Source of the DNA: Bog-756 sp963812885
Lineage (GTDB): Bacteria; Actinomycetota; Acidimicrobiia; Acidimicrobiales; RAAP-2
Assembly: GCA_963812885.1 (NCBI GenBank)
Contig: CAWEWZ010000006.1
Location: 185,194-249,193, forward strand
Direction of reading: 5' to 3'
Length of the DNA: 64,000 nucleotides
In this document: piece after piece, positions 29,184-37,905 of the stretch
How the letters are laid out: the number at the start of each line of letters is the position of its first letter
How positions within the stretch are numbered: position 1 is the stretch's first letter
Made by a program: the position numbers and the translations under genes
The notes under the pieces: model-generated
Told to the model about the DNA's origin: nothing
Database searches by the model: none
The model's input: the letters and a program-made list of their open reading frames with translations, nothing else

Positions 29184-29242
29184 GACCGAGCGACGTGGGC
29201 CCGATACCGGAGGCAGGCCGGTCGGGCCACGTCGCTCTGGTC
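29184..29242 (+). other. long bulged hairpin between the HAD gene and purN
   Basis: Bases 29184-29204 pair with 29222-29242 over about 20 bp with single bulges at 29197 and 29238. A nested CCGG/CCGG stem closes the loop AGGCAGG. It lies in a 275-base gap and ends 125 bases before purN. A smaller stem GTGCC/GGCAC precedes it near 29141-29159. It could be a terminator without U tract or a regulatory RNA element. Confidence 0.6.
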
Positions 29243-29355
29243 CTGATGCCGGGGAAGAGTCGGACGCGCCCGGGGACGGGCGCGCGCTCGCGCCACCGGC
29301 CAAGTCGGCGGGTGGTACCGGTGCCGGGGCTCCGATCGCCCGGAGGCGGCGCTGG

Positions 29356-29361
29356 TAGCGT
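29356..29361 (+). promoter_or_regulatory. leaderless-type -10 box of purN
   Basis: TAGCGT ends 6 bases before the GTG at 29368, so transcription would start on the start codon itself. This argues that the hairpin upstream is not part of the purN mRNA made from this promoter. Confidence 0.5.
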
Positions 29362-29367
29362 GCGGCC

Positions 29368-30018
29368 GTGAGCCCCGGCGCATCCCGAGAACCGCCTCCG
29401 CGCCCCATCGGCATCGGCGTGCTGGTCTCGGGAACGGGCACCATCTTCGAGGCCATCGTCGCCGCCGGAATCCCGGTCCGGCTGGTGGTCGCCGACCGTC
29501 CCTGTCCGGCCTTGGCCCTGGCCGATGCGGCCTCGGTCCCGTCCCTCCTCGTCGACCGTTCCGGGTTCGGTGGCTTCGGCACCGCCTTCGACCGTGACGC
29601 CTACACCGCGGCCGTGACCGATGCGCTGGTGGCCGGCGCCATCGACGTCGTGGTCATGGCCGGGTTCGGCACGATTCTCGGGCAGGCCATCCACGCCGCC
29701 TTCCCCGGCCGGATCCTCAACACCCACCCGGCGCTGCTGCCCGCCTTCCCGGGTTGGCACGCGGTGGCCGACGCCCTGGCCGCCGGGGTGGCGGAGACGG
29801 GGACCACCGTGCACATCGCTACCCTGGAGATGGACGCCGGGCCCGTGCTGGCCCAGGAGCGGGTCCCGGTGCTGCCCGGCGACACCGAGGCCACGCTGCA
29901 CGAGCGCATCAAGGCGGTCGAGCGCACGCTCTATCCCGACACCATTCGCCGCTTCGTCGACGGGTTGGCCACGACGGCCGACGATGGGCCAGGATCACCA
30001 AAGGAGGTTGCACCATGA
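29368..30018 (+). CDS. purN: phosphoribosylglycinamide formyltransferase
   Basis: PurN formylates GAR with 10-formyl-THF in purine synthesis. 216 residues. GVLVSGTGTIFEAIV is the substrate loop (usually SGxGSN, here SGTGTI). NTHPALLPAFPGWHAV carries the catalytic Asn and His, and TVHIATLEMDAGPVLAQ the catalytic Asp. The stop overlaps the purH ATG. The changed phosphate-loop residues are a mild oddity. In M. tuberculosis purN-purH is also downstream of sucCD. Confidence 0.92.
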   Translation: MSPGASREPPPRPIGIGVLVSGTGTIFEAIVAAGIPVRLVVADRPCPALALADAASVPSLLVDRSGFGGFGTAFDRDAYTAAVTDALVAGAIDVVVMAGFGTILGQAIHAAFPGRILNTHPALLPAFPGWHAVADALAAGVAETGTTVHIATLEMDAGPVLAQERVPVLPGDTEATLHERIKAVERTLYPDTIRRFVDGLATTADDGPGSPKEVAP

Positions 30019-31574
30019 GGGCACTGCTGTCCGTCTACGACAAGACCGGACTGGTCGAACTGGCCGCCGGGCTTTCGGAGCTGGGTTGGGAACTGATCTC
30101 GAGCGGCGGCACGTCGGCCGCCCTGGCCGAGGCCGGCATCGCCCACACCGAGGTGGCCGAGGTCACCGGCGCCCCCGAGATGCTCGGCGGGCGGGTCAAG
30201 ACCCTCCATCCCACCATCCACGGGGGCATCCTGGCCGACCGGTCGGTACCCGAGCACCTGGCCGAGGCCGAACGGCACGGGATCGGCCTCATCGACCTGG
30301 TCGTCTGCAACCTCTACCCGTTCCCGTCGGACCCGTCGGTCGAGTTGATCGACGTCGGCGGTCCGACCATGGTGCGGGCGGCGGCCAAGAATCACGACCA
30401 CGTCGGCATCGTCGTCTCACCCGGCGACTACCCGGACATCCTGGCCGAGCTGCGCGAGCGCGGATCGCTGTCCGACGCCACCCGACGCCGTCTGGCCCGT
30501 GACGCCTTCGCCCACACGGCCGGGTACGACGCCGCCATCGTCGAGTGGCTCGACGAGCGCCCCATCCCCGATTCCCCGTCGTCAGCCGGTGACGCCTTTA
30601 CCACCGCCGCCATCCTGCCCCCCAGCCTCCACCTCACCCTCGAGCGGGCGGGTACGTTGCGGTACGGCGAGAACCCCCACCAGCACGGGGCCCGCTACCG
30701 CATCGCCGGTCAGCACTCGTGGTGGGACGACGTGGTCCAGCACGGCGGCAAGGAGCTCTCCTACCTCAACATCTTCGACACCGACGCCGCCTGGCGGCTC
30801 GTCCACGAGCTGGTCCCCGAGGAGGGGACCGACCGGGCGGTGGCCATCATCAAGCACGCCAACCCCTGCGGCGTCGCCCTCCACGCCGACCTGGCCGTCG
30901 CCTACCAGCGCGCCCTCGAGTGCGACCCCCAGTCCGCCTTCGGCGGGATCGTGGCCATCGGCGGCCCGGTCACCGGTCCGGTGGCCGAAGCCATCGCCGC
31001 CGGGCCCCAGGCCGATGTGATCATCGCCCCGTCCTACGAGGAAGCGGCCCTGGCTCAGCTGGCCTCGAAGCGCAAGGCCACCCGGCTGTTGTCGGCCCCG
31101 TCCCCCGAGCCGGTGGTCCGCCAGATCCGCGCCCTGGGCGCCAGTGTGCTCGTCCAGGAGGCCGACCGGTTCCTGGTCGAGCCATCGGCCTGGGAGGTGG
31201 CGACCCAGGCCCAGCCGACCGAGGCCCAGTGGCGCGACCTGGCCCTGGCCTGGAAGGTCTGTGCCCGCACCACCTCCAACGCCATCGCCGTGGTGACCGA
31301 CGGCCAGGCCGTCGGGGTGGGGGCCGGTCAGCAGTCCCGGGTGGTGGCCGCCGAGATCGCGGTGGCCAAGGCCGGGTCCAGGGCGGCGGGCGGGGCGGCG
31401 GCCAGCGACGCCTTCTTCCCCTTCCCCGACGGGCTGATGGTCCTGGCCGCGGCCGGGGTGGCCGCCGTGGTCCAGCCCGGTGGCTCCATCCGGGACGGCG
31501 AGGTGGTCGCCGCCGCCGACGAAGCCGGTGTCGCCGTGGTCATGGCCGGCGGCGAGCGCCATTTCCGGCACTGA
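30015..31574 (+). CDS. purH: bifunctional AICAR transformylase/IMP cyclohydrolase
   Basis: PurH performs the last two steps of IMP synthesis. 519 residues. The N-terminal cyclohydrolase domain has ALLSVYDKTGLVELA and GRVKTLHPTIHGG. The C-terminal transformylase has RYGENPHQHGARY and KHANPCGVA, ending AGGERHFRH. The ATG at 30015 has a perfect AAGGAGG at 30001-30007. It overlaps purN by 4 bases. The 96 bases up to folD hold no other gene. Confidence 0.97.
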   Translation: MRALLSVYDKTGLVELAAGLSELGWELISSGGTSAALAEAGIAHTEVAEVTGAPEMLGGRVKTLHPTIHGGILADRSVPEHLAEAERHGIGLIDLVVCNLYPFPSDPSVELIDVGGPTMVRAAAKNHDHVGIVVSPGDYPDILAELRERGSLSDATRRRLARDAFAHTAGYDAAIVEWLDERPIPDSPSSAGDAFTTAAILPPSLHLTLERAGTLRYGENPHQHGARYRIAGQHSWWDDVVQHGGKELSYLNIFDTDAAWRLVHELVPEEGTDRAVAIIKHANPCGVALHADLAVAYQRALECDPQSAFGGIVAIGGPVTGPVAEAIAAGPQADVIIAPSYEEAALAQLASKRKATRLLSAPSPEPVVRQIRALGASVLVQEADRFLVEPSAWEVATQAQPTEAQWRDLALAWKVCARTTSNAIAVVTDGQAVGVGAGQQSRVVAAEIAVAKAGSRAAGGAAASDAFFPFPDGLMVLAAAGVAAVVQPGGSIRDGEVVAAADEAGVAVVMAGGERHFRH

Positions 31575-31670
31575 GGATCGGGGACGGCGAGCACATCGAT
31601 GAGCGAGGATCAGCAGAGGACCGGTGCCATGACCGGGCGGGCGGGAAGGCGGCTCGCGGGGGATGGGCCG

Positions 31671-32526
31671 ATGACCGCAGAACCTGCTCGACGGCGAACT
31701 GCTGGCCGCCAAAATCCGGGCCGAGGTCACCGACCGGGTGGCCCGCCTGCGGGGCCACGGGGTGGAGGTCGGGCTGGGCACCATCCTGGTGGGCGACGAC
31801 GGCCCGAGCGCCCGCTACGTGGCCATGAAGCACGCCGACTGCGCCGAGGTCGGCATGCACTCGGCCCACGAGCACCTCCCGGCCGACGTGTCCCAGGCCG
31901 AGCTCGAGGCGGTGGTCGACCGGTTCAACCGCGACCCGTCGATCCACGCCTATCTGGTGCAGCTGCCCCTGCCTCCCGGTCTCGACGAGGAACGGGTGCT
32001 GTTGGCCGTGGATCCCGACAAGGACGTCGACGGACTCCACCCGGTCAACCTGGGCCGTCTGGTCATGGGGGCGGACGGACCCCTGCCGTGCACGCCGGCC
32101 GGCATCGTGGAGCTGCTGCAGGCCAACGACGTCCCCGTCGAGGGGAAGCACGTGGTGGTGATCGGGCGGGGACTGACCATCGGTCGGCCGCTGGCCCTCC
32201 TCCTGGCCATGAAGCGCCCCGGGTGCAACGCCGCGGTGACGGTGGTGCACACCGGCGTCGACGACATGGCCGGCCTGGTCCGCCAGGGAGACGTGGTGGT
32301 GGCGGCGGCCGGGCGCGCCGGTCTGGTCACACCCGACATGATCAAGCCCGGCGCCGCCGTGGTCGGGGCGGGCACCTCGTGGGAGGGCAGGAAGCTGCTG
32401 TCCGACGTCGACCCCGCGGTGGCCGAGGTCGCCGGCTGGATCACCCCGCGGCTGGGCGGCGTGGGTCCCATGACCAGGGCCATGCTGTTGCGCAACGCCG
32501 TGCGGGCCGCGGAGCGGGCCACGTGA
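31671..32526 (+). CDS. folD: methylenetetrahydrofolate dehydrogenase/cyclohydrolase, frame broken near 31680
   Basis: FolD links 5,10-methylene-THF and 10-formyl-THF, the cofactor of PurN and PurH just upstream. ATG 31671 gives MTA; the rest (NLLDGELLAAKIR onward) reads one base later, so one G at 31680 is likely extra. The corrected 284 residues are the family length. YVAMKHADCAEVG has the catalytic Lys; VVIGRGLTIGRPLALLL is the NADP loop; GGVGPMTRAMLLRN is the C-terminal signature. An in-frame ATG at 31599 is an alternative start. Confidence 0.9.
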
Positions 32527-32609
32527 ACGGTCCACCGGCGAGCGGGGAGTGCTCCGGGGAGGACGAGATCGTGCGGCTCGACGACGACTTCGGGAGGATC
32601 GACCCATGA
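32523..32609 (+). CDS. 28-residue acidic small protein, overlapping both neighbours
   Basis: A GTG at 32523 overlaps the folD stop by 4 bases, and the stop overlaps the ATG of the next gene by 4 bases. The peptide starts MNGPPASGECSGEDE and ends DDDFGRIDP, with about nine acidic residues. GGGAGG for the next gene lies inside it. I do not recognise it. The exact tiling fits the overlap habit of this genome. It may instead serve only to couple translation of folD to the next gene. Confidence 0.45.
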   Translation: MNGPPASGECSGEDEIVRLDDDFGRIDP

Positions 32610-33512
32610 GGCGATGCGGACGCGGCTTCGGGATCCGGCGGGCCGGAGGAACGGTGGCGATCGCCCTCGGGGTGGGGCTGGCCGTCATTTGCCCGGGGCT
32701 GACCGCCGGGGCGGCCCCGGTGTCGCCGGCCGCCCCGGGACCATCGACCACCACCACCACCGAGGCCCCGACCACGACGGCCCCGCCGGCCACCACCACC
32801 ACCACCGTGCCGGCCACCACCACGGCGCCGCCGACGTCCACCTCGTCGACCCACCCGGCCCGGACCACCACCACGCCGTCCACCACCACCCCGCACAAGA
32901 CGTCCACGTCGTCCAACACCCCGTGGGCCCTCATCGCCGTCATCGTGGTGCTGGTCGTCGCCATCGTGTTGGTCGCCCTCCTCATCCGTTCGCGTCGGAA
33001 GAAGGGCGTCGAGGCCGAGTGGCACCGGGCCGTGGTGCCGGCCCTCAGCGATGCGCAGCTGGCCCGCGACGCGGTGCTGTCCGACAACGCCATGTCCGGT
33101 GACCCCACCCTGCGCGGTGCCGTGGACGTCCAGGTCGAGAGAGCCGCCGTCGCCCTCGAGCGGGCGGCCCGGGCGGCCCCCGACGCCCAGGCCGCCGGCT
33201 TGGCCACCGAGGCGGCCGGGTCCCTGCGCGGGCCTGGCCTTCGCCGTCGAGGCCGATCGGCTGCTCCATCAGGGAGCCTCCGCTCCCACCGGCGTCCAGT
33301 TGGCCGAGGCCGACGAGGCCCGGCGGGCCCGGAATTCGGAGCTGAGCGGGGCCCTGTCGAGGCTCTCCACCCGCATCGGGGCAGCCTCCCCGTTCCCGCG
33401 GCACCCGCTGACCGACGCCGCCCGGAGTCGATCGGCCCTGGTGGGGGTACCCATCGGCCGCCGCCGCCCATGTCGTCCGGGGCCAACCGCCGGTAGGCTT
33501 GTTCGACCATGA
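32606..33512 (+). CDS. Thr/Pro-rich secreted-anchor membrane protein, frame broken near 33231
   Basis: Residues 1-38 look like a signal peptide or N-terminal helix. About 60 residues of Thr, Pro and Ser follow, then a transmembrane helix (WALIAVIVVLVVAIVLVALLI) and a basic RSRRKK stop-transfer patch. The rest is a helical cytoplasmic domain. The end (LAFAVEADRLLHQG onward) reads one base later, so one G of 33230-33232 is extra. The corrected 301-residue product stops at 33512, overlapping metF by 4 bases. The Thr-rich part may be glycosylated. Function unknown. Confidence 0.72.
33494..33499 (+). promoter_or_regulatory. -10 box before metF
   Basis: TAGGCT ends 9 bases before the metF ATG, inside the end of the upstream gene. 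It matches the TAGGCT boxes found before many other genes here. metF could therefore have its own near-leaderless transcript besides the operon mRNA. Confidence 0.35.
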
Positions 33513-34372
33513 CCCGGATTGCCGATCTGCTGGCCAAGGGGAGGACCTACTCGTTCGAATTCTTCCCCCCCAAGACCGACGCCGAACAGGCCACCCTGGT
33601 GAAGACCCTCCGAGATCTCGAGCCCCTGGGGCCTTCCTTCGTCTCGGTCACCTACCGGGGTGGGGCCGAGTCGCGCCAGCGGACCTTCGACCTGGTCACC
33701 GGCATGCTGCGCACCACCACGCTGGTGCCCATGGCCCATCTCATCTGCGTGGCCCACACCCGGCTGGAGCTGGCCGAGATCCTGGTCGCCTACCGGGCCG
33801 CCGGGGTCGAGAACCTGATGGCGCTGGGCGGGGACCCACCCGTCGATCCCGACGACGGGGAGGGGGAGCTCCGCCATGCCTCGGAGCTGGTCGAGCTGGC
33901 CTCGGCCATCGGCGGGTTCTCGGTCGGCGTGGCGGCCCAGCCCAACTGCCACCCCCTCTCCCCCGACGTGGACAGCGACCGCGACCATCTGGCGGCCAAG
34001 CTGTCGGCCGCCGACTTCGCCGTCACCCAGTTCTTCTTCGAGGCCGCCGACTACACCGGGCTGGTCGCCGACCTCGCCCACCGGGGGGTGGACAAGCCGG
34101 TGCTCCCCGGAATCATGCCCGTCACCAGCCTCACGTCGGTGCCCCGGATGGCCGTCATGGGTGCGGCGGTGCCCGAGTGGATGGTGCAGCGGCTGGAGGA
34201 GGCGGACCGGCGCGGCGGGGCCGACGCGGTCCGAAGGGAAGGTGTGGCCATCGCCACCGAGCTCTGCCAGCAACTGCTGGAGGTCGGCGTCCCCGGTCTC
34301 CACTTCTATACGCTCAACCGATCGAGCGCCACGCGTGAGATCTATGCCGCCCTCGACCTGGGCGAACAGTGA
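33509..34372 (+). CDS. metF: 5,10-methylenetetrahydrofolate reductase
   Basis: MetF reduces methylene-THF to methyl-THF for methionine synthesis. 287 residues. SFEFFPPKTD at the N-terminus, LMALGGDPP and FAVTQFFFEAADY are the conserved flavin and folate segments; the end has GVPGLHFYTLNRS. It follows folD in a one-carbon operon and overlaps the membrane-protein gene by 4 bases. Followed by 57 bases containing the icd promoter. Confidence 0.95.
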   Translation: MTRIADLLAKGRTYSFEFFPPKTDAEQATLVKTLRDLEPLGPSFVSVTYRGGAESRQRTFDLVTGMLRTTTLVPMAHLICVAHTRLELAEILVAYRAAGVENLMALGGDPPVDPDDGEGELRHASELVELASAIGGFSVGVAAQPNCHPLSPDVDSDRDHLAAKLSAADFAVTQFFFEAADYTGLVADLAHRGVDKPVLPGIMPVTSLTSVPRMAVMGAAVPEWMVQRLEEADRRGGADAVRREGVAIATELCQQLLEVGVPGLHFYTLNRSSATREIYAALDLGEQ

Positions 34373-34417
34373 CCGCCTGACCCGTCCCCGGTTGGCGAAG
34401 GTGGGGAGGGGTGCCGA

Positions 34418-34423
34418 TAGGCT
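34418..34423 (+). promoter_or_regulatory. leaderless-type -10 box of icd
   Basis: TAGGCT ends 6 bases before the ATG at 34430, placing the start of transcription on the A of the start codon. No convincing -35 box at the usual distance. Confidence 0.5.
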
Positions 34424-34429
34424 GCCCGC

Positions 34430-35626
34430 ATGTCCGATCTCATCACGCAGGGGCCCGACGGCGCCCTCCGGGTCACCGACCAACCGATCATCCCGTTCAT
34501 CGAGGGAGACGGCACCGGCATCGACATCTGGCCGGCGGCGAAGTTGGTGTTCGACGCCGCCGCGGCCAAGTACGGCCGGTCGGTGGCGTGGAAGGAGGTG
34601 CTGGCCGGCCAGAAGGCGTTCGACGAGACGGGCAACTGGCTGCCCGACGAGACCATCGAGACCTTCCGCACCCACCTCATCGGCATCAAGGGGCCCCTGA
34701 CCACACCGGTCGGCGGGGGCATCAGGTCGCTCAACGTGGCCCTCCGCCAGATCCTCGACCTCTACGTCTGCCTCCGTCCGGTGCGGTGGTTCACCGGCGT
34801 GCCGTCACCCGTGCTCCACCCCGAGCTCGTCGACATGGTCATCTTCAGGGAGAACACCGAAGACATCTACGCCGGACTCGAGGCCGAGGCCTACACACCT
34901 GAAGCAGCCAAGCTGTCGGCGTTCCTGCGCGACGAGATGGGCTGGGAGGTCCGCGAGGGCTCGGGGATCGGGATCAAACCCATCTCGGAATTCGGGTCCA
35001 AGCGGCTCATCCGGGCCGCCATCAAGTACGCCCTGGCCAACGGCCGGTCGAGCGTCAACCTGGTGCACAAGGGGAACATCCAGAAGTTCACCGAGGGCGC
35101 CTTCCGCAACTGGGGCTACGAACTGGTGCGGGAGGAGTTCGCCGACGTGGCCGTCGGCTGGGACGACTGCGACGGCAAGCCCGGCGACAAGCTGCTGGTG
35201 AAGGACAGCATCGCCGACATCACCCTGCAGCAGGTACTCACCCGGCCGTCCGAATTCGACGTCATGGCCACCACCAACCTCAACGGCGACTACCTCTCTG
35301 ACGCGCTGGCCGCCCAAGTCGGCGGGATCGGGATCGCGCCGGGCGGCAACATCAACTACGTCACCGGGCACGGCATCTTCGAGGCCACCCACGGGACGGC
35401 GCCCAAATACGCCGGTCTGGACAAGGTCAACCCGGGCTCGGTGATCCTCTCCGGGGTGATGATGTACGAGCATCTCGGCTGGAACGACGCCGCCGCCGAC
35501 ATCGTGGCCGCCCTCGAGGCGACCATCGCCGACAAGGTGGTCACCTACGATTTCGCCCGGCTGATGGACGGCGCCACCGAGGTCAAGTGCTCGGAATTCG
35601 CCGCCGCCATCGTCGACCGGCTGTAG
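34430..35626 (+). CDS. icd: isocitrate dehydrogenase, NADP-type dimeric form
   Basis: 398 residues of the Escherichia coli-like class. IPFIEGDGTGIDIW opens the fold. TPVGGGIRSLNVALRQ holds the substrate-binding serine that is phosphorylated in E. coli. FRENTEDIYAG and LVHKGNIQKFTEGAF are further signatures. Cofactor preference (NADP) is inferred from the class. It forms a TCA pair with mdh 85 bases downstream. Confidence 0.95.
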   Translation: MSDLITQGPDGALRVTDQPIIPFIEGDGTGIDIWPAAKLVFDAAAAKYGRSVAWKEVLAGQKAFDETGNWLPDETIETFRTHLIGIKGPLTTPVGGGIRSLNVALRQILDLYVCLRPVRWFTGVPSPVLHPELVDMVIFRENTEDIYAGLEAEAYTPEAAKLSAFLRDEMGWEVREGSGIGIKPISEFGSKRLIRAAIKYALANGRSSVNLVHKGNIQKFTEGAFRNWGYELVREEFADVAVGWDDCDGKPGDKLLVKDSIADITLQQVLTRPSEFDVMATTNLNGDYLSDALAAQVGGIGIAPGGNINYVTGHGIFEATHGTAPKYAGLDKVNPGSVILSGVMMYEHLGWNDAAADIVAALEATIADKVVTYDFARLMDGATEVKCSEFAAAIVDRL

Positions 35627-35698
35627 ACCACCGGCCGCCTCCCGGTGGGCCGCCATCGGCGACCCACCGGTGGTTCGACCGGGTCGATCGATACCCAT

Positions 35699-35704
35699 TA
35701 GCCT
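35699..35704 (+). promoter_or_regulatory. leaderless-type -10 box of mdh
   Basis: TAGCCT ends 7 bases before the ATG at 35712. No Shine-Dalgarno sequence. This supports ATG 35712 rather than the upstream in-frame GTG at 35670. Confidence 0.5.
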
Positions 35705-35711
35705 CGGCCCC

Positions 35712-36707
35712 ATGGCAGCCAAATCTCCGATACACGTCACCGTGACCGGCGCCGCCGGACAGATCGGCTACTCCCTCCTCTTCCGCATCGGCTCGGGCGA
35801 GATGTTCGGCCCCGACCAGCCCGTCGTGCTGCGCCTCCTCGAGATCGAACCGGGGATGAAGGCCCTCGAGGGGGTGGTCATGGAGATCGACGACTGCGCC
35901 TTTCCCCTGATCAGCGACATCGTCTCCACCACCGACCTCGACACCGCCTTCGACGGCACCTCGTGGGCCCTGCTGGTGGGCTCGATCCCCCGCAAGGCAG
36001 GGATGGAGCGGGGCGATCTCCTGACCGTCAACGGCGGGATCTTCGGGCCTCAGGGCCGGGCCATCGCCGCCAACGCCGCCTCTGATGTGCGGGTCCTGGT
36101 GGTGGGCAACCCGTGCAACACCAACTGCCTGATCGCCCGGTCCAACGCGCCCGACGTGCCGAGCGACCGGTGGTTCGCCATGACCAGGCTGGATGAGAAC
36201 CGGGCCAAGGCCCAGTTGGCCGGCAAGGCGGGTGTGCCGGTGTCGACGGTCACCGACGTGGCCATCTGGGGGAACCATTCGGCCACCCAGTTCCCCGACT
36301 TCGCCCACGCCCTCATCGGCGGCGAGCCCGCGGTCAAGGTCATCGACGACCTCGAGTGGCTGCAGGGCGACTTCCTCACCACCGTGCAGAAGCGGGGTGC
36401 GGCCATCATCGACGCCCGGGGCCTGTCCTCGGCGGCGTCGGCCGCCAACGCCGCCGTGGACTCCGTGGTCAGCATCCGGACCGCCACCCCCGGCGACGAC
36501 TGCACATCACTGGCCGTGGTGTCCCACGGTGAGTACGGCATTCCCGAAGGGCTCCAGTTCGGGTTTCCCGTGCGGTCCGACGGGTCGGGCGGTTGGTCGG
36601 TGGTCGAGGGGCTGGCCCACGATCCGTTCGCCACCGAACGGATCCGCATCACCACCGAGGAGCTGGTGGCCGAGCGGGCCGACGTGGCCGACCTCCTCCC
36701 TCACTGA
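35712..36707 (+). CDS. mdh: malate dehydrogenase
   Basis: 331 residues of the cytosolic-type family used by actinobacteria. The NAD loop is VTGAAGQIGYSLLFRI. Substrate-binding arginine is in MTRLDENRAKAQLA, and the catalytic His is in WGNHSATQFPD. VGNPCNTNCLIA is also conserved. The protein oxidises malate to oxaloacetate. It is followed by short direct repeats and a convergent desaturase gene. Confidence 0.96.
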   Translation: MAAKSPIHVTVTGAAGQIGYSLLFRIGSGEMFGPDQPVVLRLLEIEPGMKALEGVVMEIDDCAFPLISDIVSTTDLDTAFDGTSWALLVGSIPRKAGMERGDLLTVNGGIFGPQGRAIAANAASDVRVLVVGNPCNTNCLIARSNAPDVPSDRWFAMTRLDENRAKAQLAGKAGVPVSTVTDVAIWGNHSATQFPDFAHALIGGEPAVKVIDDLEWLQGDFLTTVQKRGAAIIDARGLSSAASAANAAVDSVVSIRTATPGDDCTSLAVVSHGEYGIPEGLQFGFPVRSDGSGGWSVVEGLAHDPFATERIRITTEELVAERADVADLLPH

Positions 36708-36714
36708 GACGGTC

Positions 36715-36770
36715 CACTGAGTCACCGGGCCACTGAGTCACCGCGGCCAGTCAGAGTCACTGAGTCACCG
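36715..36770 (+). repeat. three 13-bp direct repeats between mdh and the desaturase gene
   Basis: CACTGAGTCACCG occurs at 36715-36727, 36731-36743 and 36758-36770. The last copy includes the stop codon of the convergent desaturase gene. The mdh stop itself reads CACTGAGAC. Copy spacing is 16 and 27 bases. Confidence 0.8.
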
Positions 36771-37733
36771 GGCTCGCTCGGGCCTCGGCCACCGGACCCT
36801 GGTGGCCCAACCCAACTGCTCGAACCTGCGGATGAGCCACGCCGACGGGTCGAGCATCCCCGGTCGAGCGCCGTGGCGGGCCCAGGAGGGGTGGGCGTGG
36901 TGGACGTTGTGCCAGTTGTCGCCGAGCGAGATGACGGCCAGCGGCCACAGATTGGTGCTCTTGTCGGCCGTCTCGTCCGACCGCCGCCCGAAGGTGTGGC
37001 ACAGCGAGTTGACCGACCAGGTCATGTGGTGGAGGAGCGCCATCCGCACCAGGCCCGCCCACAGGAGCGCGGTCAGGCCACCGACCAGGGTCCCGGCCAG
37101 GGAGAAGCCGATGACGAAGGGGATGGCCAGCGACCCGAGGGCGATCACCGGGAACAGCCGGTCGATGCGCTGGATGTCACGGTCGCGCAGCATGTCGGGC
37201 GCGTACCGGGAGGCGTCGGAGGTGTCAGAGATGAAGAGCCAGCCGAAGTGGGAGAAGGCGAGTCCCCGCAGGAGCGCGCCACCGTGATCACCGTAGCGGT
37301 GGGGGGAGTGCGGGTCCCCGGCGTGGTCGCTGTACATGTGGTGCCGGCGGTGGGTGGCGACCCAGCTGGTCAACGAGCCCTCGACGGCCATCGACCCCAT
37401 CACCGCCAGGACGATCCGGAGGGCACGGTGGGAGGTGAACCCGCTGTGGGTGAACAGCCGGTGGAACCCGATGGTGATCCCGAAGCCGGTGATGACGTAG
37501 AGCACGAGTCCGAGCACGATGTCGGACAGGTTGACGGCGTGACCCCAGAGCAAGGGGACGACCACGGCCAGGGCCACGGCCGGTCCGGCCACGATGGCCA
37601 CCGTCACCAGTTTCTGGGCCGGATGAACGATGGGTGGCGGCTGGCCGTCCGGGCCGGCGGGGTCGCAGGCAGCCAGCGGCCCGGACCCATCGAGTAGAGA
37701 CTCCACGGAACCTCCGGTCGCGCCGTAGCGCAT
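36765..37733 (-). CDS. membrane fatty-acid (acyl-CoA/delta-9 type) desaturase
   Basis: 322 residues with four or more membrane helices. The three histidine boxes that bind the di-iron centre are all present: HRLFTH, HRRHH and HNVHH, in the order and spacing of stearoyl-CoA desaturases. It should introduce a cis double bond in saturated acyl chains and adjust membrane fluidity. The ATG at 37733 has no Shine-Dalgarno site. The 172-base gap to the divergent SDR gene must hold both promoters. Confidence 0.93.
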   Translation of the reverse strand: MRYGATGGSVESLLDGSGPLAACDPAGPDGQPPPIVHPAQKLVTVAIVAGPAVALAVVVPLLWGHAVNLSDIVLGLVLYVITGFGITIGFHRLFTHSGFTSHRALRIVLAVMGSMAVEGSLTSWVATHRRHHMYSDHAGDPHSPHRYGDHGGALLRGLAFSHFGWLFISDTSDASRYAPDMLRDRDIQRIDRLFPVIALGSLAIPFVIGFSLAGTLVGGLTALLWAGLVRMALLHHMTWSVNSLCHTFGRRSDETADKSTNLWPLAVISLGDNWHNVHHAHPSWARHGARPGMLDPSAWLIRRFEQLGWATRVRWPRPERAR

Positions 37734-37905
37734 GAGGCAGAGCCTTACCGGACTGTTTCAGCGGACCGAGCCTTTCCTCCAAGGCTACCCGCCGCCGGCC
37801 GGATGCACACGTCGCCTCTCCGGCCCGGGCGGCGTCGCCTCTCCGTTGACGGACGACCCGGTGGATGCCACCATTCGCCGGAACCGTCGATCGATTGGAG
37901 TGACC

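Noticed and set aside
29150..29260. ZTP (pfl) riboswitch, cobalamin riboswitch or SRP RNA before purN
   Set aside because: A CCCTGGGCAGG and a CCGGAGGCAGG loop drew attention, but the ordered conserved blocks of these RNAs are missing, and the purN promoter lies downstream.
32745..32905. Microsatellite or CRISPR-like repeat of ACC/CCA triplets
   Set aside because: It is coding sequence for a Thr-rich linker; there are no direct repeats with unique spacers. The same holds for 63670-63800.
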